Origin: a virus
Length of the DNA: 28,053 bases
Virus record (IMG/VR): IMGVR_UViG_3300029286_001866
Coordinates: 1 to 28,053 of that record
Strand: one strand, 5' to 3'
Below, piece after piece: positions 1 to 8,582 of this stretch. The notes below the pieces were generated by a model. It had not been told where the DNA came from, did no database searches, and saw nothing but the letters and a program-made list of their open reading frames with translations. The first letter of the stretch is position 1. Each line of letters starts with the position of its first letter. Both the position numbers and the translations under genes were made by a program.

Positions 1-127
1 CAATTTGATTAGAGGAAGTGGCTAATGAACTTTTGTCAATTAAAATTTCTCCACTAGAATTGACTCTAGCTTTTTTTTCATAATTTGTTCCTTGTTCAAG
101 AAAACAAGGGTTTAATTCACCACTCAT
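1..127 (-). CDS. Partial gene (N-terminus only), late structural operon
   Basis: An open reading frame starts at an ATG (reverse strand, 127) and runs off the left edge of the window. It encodes at least 42 residues beginning MSGELNPCFLEQGTNYEKKA. It follows the adaptor gene by two bases, so it is probably the next virion gene (in podoviruses often a tail or neck component), but this is inferred from position only. No recognisable domain is visible in the fragment. No clear Shine-Dalgarno was seen, so it is probably translated by coupling to the upstream gene. Confidence 0.6.
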   Translation of the reverse strand, partial: MSGELNPCFLEQGTNYEKKARVNSSGEILIDKSSLATSSNQI

Positions 128-129
128 AA

Positions 130-753
130 TTATCCAATTAAATCAATAAATCGTGGTTTAGGAACAAACCTAACCGCTGAAAGAATTTCTTTATATTCTG
201 TTTTTATATCCCTAATCCAAGATTGAACTTGCTGCATGGAGATACCATCAGGTTTAGCATTATAATCCCAATTTTTAAGATCAACAAAATATCCCATTAA
301 TTTTGAATAAGCTCTTAATACAGTACCTAAAACTAAAACTTCAATTTTAGCATCTGGGATATCTAAGGCTTGACCTTCTGTAAGATCAGCAATTGGAGTA
401 AATGATTTTTTAATTGAAAGTCTTAATGGATAAACTGCAATAGTTCTTTGAGGTAAATAAAGATTTCCAGCAAAAGTATCCCAACCTTTAATTTCATTGT
501 AATCATCTTCATTAGTTGAGTTTAAATCATTTATTTCTACTTTTTCAACTTTAATAGTTCCAGTAGGTAATGGATATGTTCTTTTATCAACAACAGTATT
601 TGATTCCCAAACCTCTTCTTTATAAACATTCTTAGCAGGAAGAGTTCTTAATTCTTCATCAGCAAAATCATCTAACTGAGTATCTGTCCAAAGATCAGCA
701 GTAGATTCATCTAATTTTTCTCTAATAAGAGTTCTAAAAGCACTTTTAATCAT
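130..753 (-). CDS. Putative head-tail connector/adaptor protein
   Basis: This 207-residue protein is probably the adaptor that docks below the portal ring. The N-terminus (MIKSAFRTLIREKLDESTADLWTDTQLDDFADEELRTL) has the pattern common in gp6-like adaptors: a short helix, an alternating charged segment, then a tryptophan followed by D/E-rich helix starts. The rest is mixed alpha/beta with no transmembrane segment. It lies downstream of the capsid gene, separated from it by a glycosylation cassette, and is followed directly by another late gene. The intergenic stretch upstream (754-795) carries one copy of the recurring 17-bp late-boundary motif. Family assignment rests on pattern and position. 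Confidence 0.6.
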   Translation of the reverse strand: MIKSAFRTLIREKLDESTADLWTDTQLDDFADEELRTLPAKNVYKEEVWESNTVVDKRTYPLPTGTIKVEKVEINDLNSTNEDDYNEIKGWDTFAGNLYLPQRTIAVYPLRLSIKKSFTPIADLTEGQALDIPDAKIEVLVLGTVLRAYSKLMGYFVDLKNWDYNAKPDGISMQQVQSWIRDIKTEYKEILSAVRFVPKPRFIDLIG

Positions 754-780
754 ATCTTGATTTTATTTAAGATAGACTTT

Positions 781-797
781 AAAAGTATTAGATAATT
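781..797 (-). promoter_or_regulatory. Recurring 17-base late-boundary motif (copy 1)
   Basis: AAAAGTATTAGATAATT on the plus strand (minus: AATTATCTAATACTTTT) overlaps the methyltransferase stop and lies 28 bases before the adaptor start. It is identical to 13696-13712 and 15/17 identical to 6157-6173. TAAAAT also ends six bases before the adaptor ATG. Confidence 0.5.
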
Positions 798-1437
798 AAA
801 TTGGTTGTGGATAAGGCTTCCTAGTGGCTATTATCGTGATGTTTTTACCATCATTATGGGGTTGAACTTCAACTGCAAAGAAACCTACATATCTTAAAAG
901 ATATTCAATAGTTTGTGAAGAATAAGCATTAATATATCTAGGATCAACTTTCCATTTTCTAACTTCTGATTCATTATCAGGATTTGGAATTTGTAGAATT
1001 AAAATTCCACCTCTTTTAAGTTGTAATCTAGCTAATCTAAAAAATTCATATATGTAACCAATATACATATATTGTAGGTTATGGATGCAAGTAATGGCTT
1101 TATAGGTTGTTCTAACATAACTTAATCTTTCTATAGCTGACATCCACATAGTTGATAATCTTTTTTTACTACAAATTTCAAGATGAAGTCTTATTTCATC
1201 AATACCATAACTTTTTTTCTTAGGAAGAATAGTTTTAAAAATTTCCAACATTTCCCCTCTACCACAACCTATATCTAAAAATACTCCATACCTAACTTCT
1301 TTTTTTACTCGTTCTAAATCAGGAATATAGCGTTCAATATTTCTTTTAAAAGTTTCTTCACTACCAATTATTGAATTTCTTATTTCAAAAAGAATTTGAT
1401 CTGGGAGAGTATTAATGACATTAAAGTTCTCTATCAT
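796..1437 (-). CDS. Class I SAM-dependent methyltransferase
   Basis: The protein has a Rossmann-fold SAM-binding motif I, FLDIGCGRGEM, near residue 55, an acidic residue at the end of strand 2 (YGID), and a late strand with the GGILILQIPNP pattern typical of small-molecule methyltransferases. There are no DNA-methyltransferase catalytic motifs, so a sugar or other small acceptor is more likely. I chose the ATG at 1437, which overlaps the upstream gene by 17 bases; an in-frame ATG at 1482 would overlap by 62. It closes a cassette of glycosyltransferases, so methylation of a glycan added by the same cassette is a reasonable inference. Its stop codon overlaps the 781-797 motif. Confidence 0.75.
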   Translation of the reverse strand: MIENFNVINTLPDQILFEIRNSIIGSEETFKRNIERYIPDLERVKKEVRYGVFLDIGCGRGEMLEIFKTILPKKKSYGIDEIRLHLEICSKKRLSTMWMSAIERLSYVRTTYKAITCIHNLQYMYIGYIYEFFRLARLQLKRGGILILQIPNPDNESEVRKWKVDPRYINAYSSQTIEYLLRYVGFFAVEVQPHNDGKNITIIATRKPYPQPI

Positions 1438-1612
1438 CTGGGTAAAAGAATATTTTCTTTTTAACTCGTAAACCAGTACCATGGCATAAATGACAGGGAA
1501 TATTTTTTACTTCTTGATCTGGACCATTAGTAATATAAAAGGCTGATTTACCATTGCCACCACAAAAATCACACTTAATAAAATTCTCCACTATTTTTCT
1601 TACTCTTTTCAT
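1421..1612 (-). CDS. Small DnaJ-type zinc-finger protein
   Basis: This 63-residue protein is mostly one zinc site: CDFCGGNGK (residues 14-22) and CHLCHGTGL (residues 40-48). These are two CxxCxGxG-type half-sites as in the cysteine-rich domain of DnaJ. There is no J-domain and no other domain. Such stand-alone CxxCxGxG proteins occur in phages; their role is unknown to me. The start overlaps the stop of the upstream glycosyltransferase by four bases (ATGA), so it is translationally coupled within the glycosylation cassette. Confidence 0.75.
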   Translation of the reverse strand: MKRVRKIVENFIKCDFCGGNGKSAFYITNGPDQEVKNIPCHLCHGTGLRVKKKIFFYPDDREL

Positions 1613-2316
1613 ATCCTTAAATTAAAATTACTAATGTTTGAAAGATTAAAAGAATCGTGATTTTTATCTACATATTGTTTCAATTCATTCCAAAATTCTG
1701 GAGTGGTATAAGTTCCTACTTCACCTATATTAGTTACTCTACTAACAACAGGATAAACTTCTTTTAAATTTTTTCCATTAATATAATTTCTTTGAATTTG
1801 AGTATCCCAAGAAACATTAGTGTCATTATTAAAATTAATTGAATTCCATCTATCTTTCCAAGTAGCCCAACCCCAGCAATTAAAAGCTGGTCTTGTTTTA
1901 CAAATATCATTAAAATCAGAAAAATCAGCAAAATCATCTTTATCATTAAACCATCCACTTAGATTAAAAATATCTTTATTATCTTTAAATTCTTTGTTTC
2001 CCCATAAAATAAAATTAAGAAAATCACTTGATGGAACAACATCTTCTTCAAGAATACAAACAAAATCATAATCATTAAAAGCATCATTTATAGCAGTTAT
2101 GGTATTTTTATTGCATCCAAATTTTTCTGGTCTTATGGTTCTTTTGATTTCAATAAAATCAACATTAGAAAACAATTTTTGATTTTCTTCACATCCAGGT
2201 TCTTCGGCTGTTAATAAAATGAATTTATCTAAATTATCATTTTTACTTAATCCTTCTAACACTTTCTTTAAATATTCAGGTCGGTTATGAGAAGTCATTA
2301 CAATTGGAATTTTCAT
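1609..2316 (-). CDS. Glycosyltransferase, GT-A fold (GT2/GNT-I-like)
   Basis: The N-terminus PIVMTSHNRPEYLKKVLEGL is the nucleotide-sugar-binding opening of GT-A glycosyltransferases. LEEDVVPSSDF (about residue 91) is the metal-binding acidic motif, in the form seen in GNT-I-like bacterial enzymes (E-D/E-D followed by a hydrophobic strand). CWGWATWKDRW (about residue 147) is a tryptophan-rich acceptor-site segment typical of the same group. At 235 residues it is a complete single-domain enzyme with no membrane segment. It is the third of three glycosyltransferases in a row and overlaps both neighbours by four bases. Donor and acceptor cannot be told from sequence. Confidence 0.8.
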   Translation of the reverse strand: MKIPIVMTSHNRPEYLKKVLEGLSKNDNLDKFILLTAEEPGCEENQKLFSNVDFIEIKRTIRPEKFGCNKNTITAINDAFNDYDFVCILEEDVVPSSDFLNFILWGNKEFKDNKDIFNLSGWFNDKDDFADFSDFNDICKTRPAFNCWGWATWKDRWNSINFNNDTNVSWDTQIQRNYINGKNLKEVYPVVSRVTNIGEVGTYTTPEFWNELKQYVDKNHDSFNLSNISNFNLRI

Positions 2317-3008
2317 ATTTTATCTAACCAACTTTTAACTTCACCTGAAAAATTATGATCTCTGTAATTAATCTTCTCTATATTACCACCAGCCCAATGA
2401 AGCATTTTTACTTTTCTCCCTTGACACCAAAGCCTATCGTCTTTAACTATTATTTGTTCCCAACGATCTAAAATTGAAACTCCCCAAAAAGGATTATTAA
2501 TATCTTCATCTAAAACTAAAACATTAAAACCACCATAAAAAGCACATTGGTTCATTAAATCTTGTTCAACTAAATTATTATATGACCAATACATTTTAGA
2601 CATTTCTTTCCATAGAGTTACAAACCTCTCACTCTTAATTGCGTGAAACCCTGCATTCATATATTTATGTTCTGGAATACTACCAGTAACAGAATGATAC
2701 CAACCACAATTATTTTGGGCAGCTGCTATGTCATAATCCAATTCTAAAAGTTCATATAAATTATCAGTAATTATAATATCAACATCTAAATGAATTATTG
2801 TTTTATATTCTTTAATTAATTTATCTGCAAAATAAGGGAACCAAGTTCCGCTAGGAAAACCATTATTAGCAGCTTCTTGAATATCTTCGTCCCCAAAAAC
2901 AATTAACTCATCATTTGGATGAAATTTTTTAAATGACCTATTCATTAAGTCAAAATATCTTCTATATTGGCTACTACAAACTGTCCAAAAACAATAATCT
3001 TTTTTCAT
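2313..3008 (-). CDS. Glycosyltransferase, DxD type (GT8-like)
   Basis: The protein starts MKKDYCFWTVCSSQYRRYF and carries IIHLDVDIII, the DxD divalent-metal motif of GT-A enzymes. Next comes the N-A-G-F segment (YMNAGFHAIK) that in GT8-like and related nucleotide-sugar enzymes shapes the sugar pocket. A C-terminal LHWAGG resembles the metal-binding H-x-x-G of this group. The start at 3008 gives an ATGA overlap with the upstream gene; an in-frame ATG at 3059 would overlap it by 55 bases and adds a basic segment of no obvious function. It belongs to the same operon as the GT4 and GNT-I-like enzymes. Confidence 0.8.
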   Translation of the reverse strand: MKKDYCFWTVCSSQYRRYFDLMNRSFKKFHPNDELIVFGDEDIQEAANNGFPSGTWFPYFADKLIKEYKTIIHLDVDIIITDNLYELLELDYDIAAAQNNCGWYHSVTGSIPEHKYMNAGFHAIKSERFVTLWKEMSKMYWSYNNLVEQDLMNQCAFYGGFNVLVLDEDINNPFWGVSILDRWEQIIVKDDRLWCQGRKVKMLHWAGGNIEKINYRDHNFSGEVKSWLDKI

Positions 3009-4087
3009 AAAGTTTTTATAATATCTAACATATCTTTTGCACAACATTCCCATGTCCATTTTTTGTGCATTTCTTTTGATGCTAATTTTCCCTTGGCAAA
3101 AGCCTCTTCTTTATTTTCGTAAACATGTCTCATCCAATACATAATCTCTGCCACATCAAGCCTAGCCATAAAACCAGGTTGTTCAGGTCGGTTATCAGGG
3201 TAATCTATTGCCACAGGGGCGATTGGATAGTTAAATTTAGGGTCACAAACCTCAGCCAATCCTTGATAGTCAGTAAGGATACATGGTGCTCCAGTTGCCA
3301 TCGCTTCGCGTGCAGGTAAACCACTCCCCTCCCCTCTCGTAGTAAACATGAAACAATCGGTTAATTGATACATTTTGACCATCTCTGAGTTAGTAAAAGT
3401 CTTTTCAATTATTTTAATTCTTGGATCATTTGGAATTTGATAACCAAAATGAGGACAACTATTTTTTAATAAAAGTTCTACTGGTTCTTCGGGGGAGAAC
3501 TCAGAAGTAAAGGCTCTAACTACATCATCCCAGTTTTTTCTAGCATCTAAAAATCCAGCTAATGTAAAAGTAAAAATTGGTTTGTTAATATCTCTTTGAA
3601 AAAATTTATATTGCTTTGGGTTAAAACCTTGACGAACTAAAGAGATTGGAACCGTAACTCCACAGTCCTTAAACGATTGTAAATTGAGAGGGTTTGGAAC
3701 AAAAATATGATCCATTTCATTGCACAACTTTACCCAATTTTCTCCAATTTTAGTGTTCTCAATCATAGTAAAACCAATGCGATATTTTGAAGTATTGTGT
3801 TTGAATAAATCTGGAGTTGATTTTATAATTCCAATTCTTTCTTTCTTAAATTTTCTTTTCTGCATTTCCTTTAAACGATTCGGTAATTGATCCCATAAAT
3901 AAGGATCCTGTTCTCTTGTCCTTCTCTCCCAACCAATAGATACTCCACCATCAGTTAATTTATCAAGAGCACATGCCCATTCAATATTTGCCCTACCATA
4001 GCCACTAGCGAACATAAACCACCCATACCAATTTATTTTAATATCTTTATAAGGATTATTTGAATGGATCATAAGTATTTTGAACAT
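3005..4087 (-). CDS. Glycosyltransferase, GT-B fold (GT4 family)
   Basis: The N-terminal half opens with FKILMIHSNNPYKD and a Gly-rich loop (FASGYGRANIEWA). The C-terminal half has the strand FTFTLAGFLDARKNWDDVVRAF and the GT4 donor-site signature: TRGEGSGLPAREAMATGAPCILTD matches the E-x-G/S-x-G-x-P-x-x-E-A pattern, with the two glutamates. At about 360 residues it is full length for GT4. The ATG at 4087 is chosen because GAGG sits five bases upstream; the longer form from 4111 lacks this. It overlaps the small upstream gene by 32 bases. It transfers a sugar from an activated donor; the acceptor is unknown. Confidence 0.85.
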   Translation of the reverse strand: MFKILMIHSNNPYKDIKINWYGWFMFASGYGRANIEWACALDKLTDGGVSIGWERRTREQDPYLWDQLPNRLKEMQKRKFKKERIGIIKSTPDLFKHNTSKYRIGFTMIENTKIGENWVKLCNEMDHIFVPNPLNLQSFKDCGVTVPISLVRQGFNPKQYKFFQRDINKPIFTFTLAGFLDARKNWDDVVRAFTSEFSPEEPVELLLKNSCPHFGYQIPNDPRIKIIEKTFTNSEMVKMYQLTDCFMFTTRGEGSGLPAREAMATGAPCILTDYQGLAEVCDPKFNYPIAPVAIDYPDNRPEQPGFMARLDVAEIMYWMRHVYENKEEAFAKGKLASKEMHKKWTWECCAKDMLDIIKTL

Positions 4088-4295
4088 AAAAACCTCTAAC
4101 TTTATTAACATCTCTTAAAATCATCCATGCTTCTCTGGAAATTTCCACTTCTTCATTTAATGGATAAAAATAATTATTATCACCGACCCCAACAAATACT
4201 CCTTTATCACAATTACCTTGTATAAATGTAACTTTAAATGGATGACAACATTCCTCTAATTCTAAAACTTTCTTATTAGACCTCATTCTTTCCAT
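4056..4295 (-). CDS. Small hypothetical protein opening the glycosylation cassette
   Basis: This protein of about 79 residues, MERMRSNKKVLELEECCHPF..., has two cysteines at CC and one further along, and a motif of short beta strands (VFVGVGDNNYFYPLNEEVEISREAW). I do not recognise the family. The ATG at 4295 is preferred over 4349, because the longer form would translate through the terminator hairpin at 4338-4363. It has no Shine-Dalgarno, and a TTGACA/TAAATT promoter ends five bases before the ATG, so it is a candidate leaderless first gene of the cassette. Confidence 0.6.
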   Translation of the reverse strand: MERMRSNKKVLELEECCHPFKVTFIQGNCDKGVFVGVGDNNYFYPLNEEVEISREAWMILRDVNKVRGFYVQNTYDPFK

Positions 4296-4300
4296 AATTA

Positions 4301-4328
4301 AATTTACAACAATCAAAAATATTGTCAA
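4301..4328 (-). promoter_or_regulatory. Sigma70-type promoter of the glycosylation cassette
   Basis: On the minus strand TTGACA (4328-4323) is followed after 16 bases by TAAATT (4306-4301), with five bases to the ATG at 4295. Expected initiation falls at or within a base or two of the start codon, giving a leaderless message. It sits directly downstream of the capsid terminator, which makes the cassette an independent transcription unit. Confidence 0.6.
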
Positions 4329-4334
4329 GTCCAA

Positions 4335-4363
4335 TAAAAAAGCCCCCATTTCTGGGGGCTTTT
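4335..4363. terminator. Rho-independent terminator after the capsid gene
   Basis: AAAAGCCCCC and GGGGGCTTTT form a perfect 10-bp stem around the loop ATTTCT. On the minus strand the stem is followed by a run of T, so it ends transcripts coming from the capsid gene (stop at 4379). The plus strand also has a TTTT, so it may act in both directions. Confidence 0.9.
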
Positions 4364-4378
4364 ATCTAATTTAATCTA

Positions 4379-5332
4379 TTAGACATAGCTAGCATCTCTA
4401 GCAGATTCAATTCTCACCATAGCCAAATCTTCAAGGATAACAGCTTTCATAGCAGCTTTCCAAGTTAATTTATGCTTGTTTTTCCATTCATCACCATGAC
4501 CACCTGGTGCGGTATAGATAATGTCAAAGTCAGAGAACATAATTTTGGAGACACCGTAAGCACCTTCACCAAAAACTAAGGTTTGATCAACAGTAGCGAC
4601 ACTAGAAGCAGATCCAGCTAAGCTAACAGTTGGGGCATATTGAGACATCCAGAAATCAACACCACCAAGAGTACCGATTCGTCCAGCAAATAAGTCCTGT
4701 GCTCGGCTATGTTCAACCAAATCTCTGAAGGTAGAATCCATCAAAAGAGTCAATTGAGTAATAGGGGAGATAACAGCACAATATTTACCGAATTTAGCAA
4801 CTGGTTGAGCTCCATTAGTTTGGAGTTTAGCAGCAGCTCGGAAAATATCTTTCATAGTAATAACGTGAGTAGACAATAAATCTTGACGTGCAACTATATT
4901 AGTACCAGAATAAATTACTTGAGTACCAGTAATTAACACAGTTCGGATTCTTTTATCAATAGCTTCAGCAGCTTGAACTGACAAATTCTTTCTCATGTTT
5001 TTAGGAATATCAGACCATGAAGTATATTCACGAGCAGAGTTCCATTCAACACCATTACCAAAAAGGTAATCAGGAGTACAAGTAATTGGAGCAGTAGAGA
5101 TAGAATCAGGAGTCCAGGTTGGGGAATCTCCAGTTACATTGGCGGTATAGCCAGTGTCACTATCAAATTTTGTAAATTTAATCCAGCTAAAAGAATTACC
5201 TTCAGAACGAGGCATTTCATCTTCTTGACCAAATTTGTTAAAAACTAAGTTATATTCCATTATAGGAAGAGCTTCCTTCATATAGTGGGCTTTATTTAAC
5301 CCAGTTGTATTGCTTATATTAGCAGCAGCCAT
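4379..5332 (-). CDS. Major capsid protein (HK97 fold, N4-gp56-like)
   Basis: This 317-residue protein has the features of the N4-gp56/P22-coat group: an N-terminal helix followed by EMPRSEGNSFSWIKFTKF, the strand-rich P-domain with repeated T/S-P turns, a spine-helix region (DIFRAAAKLQTNGAQPVAKFGKYCAVISPITQLTLLMD), then VDFWMSQYAP and a C-terminal beta strand set ending in KAAMKAVILEDLAMVRIESAR. It forms the shell of the head. The gene follows the scaffold gene by 17 bases and is followed by a strong terminator, as expected for the most abundant late product. No Shine-Dalgarno was seen. Exact family should be confirmed by profile search. Confidence 0.85.
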   Translation of the reverse strand: MAAANISNTTGLNKAHYMKEALPIMEYNLVFNKFGQEDEMPRSEGNSFSWIKFTKFDSDTGYTANVTGDSPTWTPDSISTAPITCTPDYLFGNGVEWNSAREYTSWSDIPKNMRKNLSVQAAEAIDKRIRTVLITGTQVIYSGTNIVARQDLLSTHVITMKDIFRAAAKLQTNGAQPVAKFGKYCAVISPITQLTLLMDSTFRDLVEHSRAQDLFAGRIGTLGGVDFWMSQYAPTVSLAGSASSVATVDQTLVFGEGAYGVSKIMFSDFDIIYTAPGGHGDEWKNKHKLTWKAAMKAVILEDLAMVRIESARDASYV

Positions 5333-5349
5333 ATTTTTTAAATTTTAAA

Positions 5350-6090
5350 TTATAATAAACCCATTTTTTCTGCCATCGCTAAAGCCTTATCAAATGTTTT
5401 CTGATCAACCTCTCGGTCGCTCAGTCTTGCAAATGCGGTATTAATACCAGCTTTAGTTTTAAAGAGTTCCAATAGTTGATTTACTTTTGGATCTCCACTA
5501 GCAGATACACCACCATTGTTTCCAACAATAGCGAATTCTTTAGGTTTTTGAGGAGCCTTTGGAGCTTCTCCTTGGGAGATATTTGATATGTAGTCTTCAA
5601 TGTCGAGGAGAGCATCATCAACATATACAGTGCCTGGTTTTACAAATCCTCGGGGATTTGCTCTAATTGCCTTGACTAACTCTGGAGAAATGTTTGGATA
5701 ATCCGCTAGGACATCCTCCAAACCTTCCTTCATTTCAGTCTCTGCTGCTTTAAGAAGTAATTCTTGACTCATAGGGTTTTGAGCCCATTTAGCCAACGCA
5801 TCAGGATCGTCAGGTATATTTGAACCACTATCACTACCAGCTACATTTCTAAGTTTTTCATAGCGAGCCAACCTTTTTGAAATGGTTGACTGACCAGATC
5901 TCAGCCTCTCGTTCTCTTGTTCTAACTTCTCCCAATGTGATTTGGGTTTTCCCAAGACAACTTCTTCTTCAGGGGCTGCCTCAGATGGTGTGCTTGCATC
6001 CTCAGATTGAGAAGGATCTACTTCAACAGGAGCTTCCTGTGGAATTTGACCTTCTGAACCTGGAATGACAACTTTGTCATCTTCGTTCAT
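5350..6090 (-). CDS. Scaffolding protein (putative)
   Basis: This 246-residue protein lies immediately before the capsid gene. Residues 1-50 are acidic and disordered (repeated E, P, S, D). Next is a predicted coiled coil (HWEKLEQENERLRSGQSTISKRLARYEKL), then a helical body, and a C-terminal helix ending MAEKMGLL. This order, an acidic tail, coiled coil and basic/helical end beside the capsid gene, is that of capsid scaffolds. No protease motif is visible. It is the first gene after the third copy of the recurring late motif (6157-6173). Confidence 0.75.
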   Translation of the reverse strand: MNEDDKVVIPGSEGQIPQEAPVEVDPSQSEDASTPSEAAPEEEVVLGKPKSHWEKLEQENERLRSGQSTISKRLARYEKLRNVAGSDSGSNIPDDPDALAKWAQNPMSQELLLKAAETEMKEGLEDVLADYPNISPELVKAIRANPRGFVKPGTVYVDDALLDIEDYISNISQGEAPKAPQKPKEFAIVGNNGGVSASGDPKVNQLLELFKTKAGINTAFARLSDREVDQKTFDKALAMAEKMGLL

Positions 6091-6182
6091 ACTTGTTTGT
6101 TAAATTGTTAAAGTATCTATTACTAGACACCTCAATAATGAATGTTTTCTATAACAATAAGTATCAGATAATTTAAGATAAA
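6091..6182 (-). promoter_or_regulatory. Late boundary region with AAGTATCAGATAATT motif
   Basis: This 92-base gap between p799 and the scaffold gene holds, at 6157-6173, a 15/17 match to the motif repeated exactly at 781-797 and 13696-13712. A partial second copy (AAAGTATCTATTACTAGAC, 6109-6127) is closer to the scaffold start. No sigma70 -35/-10 pair with proper spacing was seen. It probably starts or processes the scaffold-capsid transcript. Confidence 0.4.
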
Positions 6183-8582
6183 TTATTCACCAGAAGTTAA
6201 TGCTTTTAACTGAGTTTGAAAATTTCTTTGAATTTCTCTTATCCTTTTATTTCTTTCTCTTTCATCTTCTATCTTTGAAGCCTTTTTCATAAGTGAACTC
6301 ATTCCAGATTGTAAATCTCTAATTTCATATTGTTTAGAAGTACTAAATTTACCAATATCAAAGTCGTAGACATTTAATCCTAGGTTACCAAGAATACTTT
6401 GACTTGTAGTTTTCTTTGAAGATGGTAATAATGTTTTTGAAACAACAGAAGGAAGTAATGTTTGAGCTACAGATTTTGCCTTAGCTTTTGTGACATCAGA
6501 TTTTATAAATGAATCTGAAACTTTAGAATCGTAATAAGGGTCATAATTATTAACAACTTTACTATATAAATCAGCTGCAGGGATATTCATTCCAAAAGGT
6601 AATTTAGACTCACCTAAGAAACCACCAAATGGATAAAGATAATCAAGTGACGCATATTTACCTTTTGTTCCAGGTACTCTAACAGCATTCTTTAAATAAG
6701 AAGGTAACATTTTTCTTTCACCCTCTCTTTCAGGAGTCATATTATTAATAGCTGTTTGAGCCTTATTAAAAACAGAAATTCTATTTGGGTTTTTAATAGC
6801 AGTTTCAGCAGTAAGAGGAATTGCTTTACGAGTAAAAGTATAGAAAGGAACAATTCTTTTTAATACATTCTTTTCAAATGGAGTTAAATCTCCATAATTA
6901 AAGAGAGCTTTTTCAGCAAGGTCTTTAGCTTCTTCAGCTGTTTTACCTTTACCTCTTTGATAGATAAATTGTTGAAGTTTAGAAATTTCTTCCTCTTTAT
7001 TTTGGATACCACCACCAACATCAATTGCTTTATTCCAAGCACCTTTAATCTTTTCAAGAGATTTCTTTAAAACTCCATCAGTTGATTGACTTGGTAATAA
7101 TTTATTAATTTCATTTATATTAAAACCACCAGCAAAAGTTCCAGCTTTTTTAGCTTCTTGGTAAAGAAGACCTTTTGTTTTGTATTCTTTTTTAGCCACA
7201 CTTCTTTTTAATAAAGGACCAACACCACCAGTCATATAATTTAAAATTGGATTAGATGTTTTATTTCTAATAAGTTGAGATGGTGAAAGAACTGTTTTAC
7301 CAGCTTTCCAAATAGATTGAACCTTATCAAAATTCTTAAAGAAATTATCAACTCCAGTTCCGAAATCACCTGGTCTAATTCCACCAGCACCCATTATATC
7401 TTGGGCAATATAATTTGGAATATATTTACCAGCTAATTTACCATAAGATGCAGAACTAGGAATTTGTTTGAAACCTTCTTCTGCTGTGTCCTTAGCCCAA
7501 TTTTTATTTACTTGTTCAAAGAATTTACCCACTTCTACATTTTTACCTTCTTCTGCTAGACCTCTACCAGCACGATAACCAGGTTGTTGTACAAATTTTT
7601 CCCAATCAGTAGAAACTGTTCTCTTTTTAAATCTATCAACACTTAATTTATTGCTTCCAATTTTACCAATTTGTTCTGTTTTTTCTTTTAAATATGAAGG
7701 TAAATAACCACCTTTATATTTTTCAAAAACTTCTTTTCCTGCTTGTTTTGTTCTAACTAATTCTTGACCAGCTTTTTGAAAACCTTCTTTAATAGGATTA
7801 GTTAAACTTGCTAATGCTTCATTCATTGTTATTCCACCAGGACCACCAGTACCAGCACCTTCAAGTAATTGAGTAATTCTTTTTTGAATAACATCAGGAA
7901 TTTCTTGACCCTTTTTAATTACATATTTTCCATAAGTAAAATCAATAGGGGATTTAGTTATGTTTTTTCCAAGTTCAGTAGCATTTTCTACGACATTACT
8001 AACACCTTGTTTATATTTTTCAAATGCTTTTAAGTAATCAGTATTTCCAGCAACTCTAAATTTATTAGAAACTAACCCTCCAACATTTTGGAGAACAGGC
8101 ATCTTCTTAACTAAATTTTCAACTTTTAAAACATCATCAATTTTATTAATTCCTTTTGCTAAACCTGGTATTTTCTTAAGTCCAGCTTTAATAGCACTTC
8201 CACCAATATAAGTAGTAGGATCCAATAAGATATCGCCAGCAAAACCACCAATTGCTTTTACATACTTATTGGTTACACCTAAATCACCGAGAACATCTGA
8301 ATAAGATTGACGATTACTAACACCTTCTTTCATCCCTTTAAAGATATTTCCACCTTTAACTAATGAACGAGCTAAACCAGCCGAAGCATATTGAGGAGTT
8401 GATAATATATCAAAAAATTTCTGTAATCCAGAACCACTCATATATTTACCACGATTAGTGTCACCACTAACAGTAGGTGTTTGAACTGGAGATGGAGTAG
8501 AAACTTTTGGAATAGTTGTTTGAGTTGGAACAGTTGTTTGTCCAGATCTCATTGCTCTAAGTTCTTCTAATGTATGAGCCAT
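6183..8582 (-). CDS. Large internal virion / DNA-ejection protein (putative)
   Basis: This 799-residue protein has a Pro/Thr-rich N-terminus (to about residue 40), a glycine- and alanine-rich segment (about 60-180) and long helical stretches. The recognisable segment FEKNVLKRIVPFYTFTRKAIPLTAETAIKNP (about 575-610) has a pattern seen in large polyvalent phage proteins thought to be carried in the head. No enzymatic motif was found. It overlaps p811 by one base (its start A at 8582) and precedes scaffold, as internal proteins often do in podoviruses. Function in ejection is inferred. Confidence 0.6.
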   Translation of the reverse strand: MAHTLEELRAMRSGQTTVPTQTTIPKVSTPSPVQTPTVSGDTNRGKYMSGSGLQKFFDILSTPQYASAGLARSLVKGGNIFKGMKEGVSNRQSYSDVLGDLGVTNKYVKAIGGFAGDILLDPTTYIGGSAIKAGLKKIPGLAKGINKIDDVLKVENLVKKMPVLQNVGGLVSNKFRVAGNTDYLKAFEKYKQGVSNVVENATELGKNITKSPIDFTYGKYVIKKGQEIPDVIQKRITQLLEGAGTGGPGGITMNEALASLTNPIKEGFQKAGQELVRTKQAGKEVFEKYKGGYLPSYLKEKTEQIGKIGSNKLSVDRFKKRTVSTDWEKFVQQPGYRAGRGLAEEGKNVEVGKFFEQVNKNWAKDTAEEGFKQIPSSASYGKLAGKYIPNYIAQDIMGAGGIRPGDFGTGVDNFFKNFDKVQSIWKAGKTVLSPSQLIRNKTSNPILNYMTGGVGPLLKRSVAKKEYKTKGLLYQEAKKAGTFAGGFNINEINKLLPSQSTDGVLKKSLEKIKGAWNKAIDVGGGIQNKEEEISKLQQFIYQRGKGKTAEEAKDLAEKALFNYGDLTPFEKNVLKRIVPFYTFTRKAIPLTAETAIKNPNRISVFNKAQTAINNMTPEREGERKMLPSYLKNAVRVPGTKGKYASLDYLYPFGGFLGESKLPFGMNIPAADLYSKVVNNYDPYYDSKVSDSFIKSDVTKAKAKSVAQTLLPSVVSKTLLPSSKKTTSQSILGNLGLNVYDFDIGKFSTSKQYEIRDLQSGMSSLMKKASKIEDERERNKRIREIQRNFQTQLKALTSGE

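Noticed and set aside
781-797. T7-like phage promoter (TAATAC core)
   Set aside because: Only six bases match the T7 TAATAC word, the rest does not, and no phage RNA polymerase gene is in the window.
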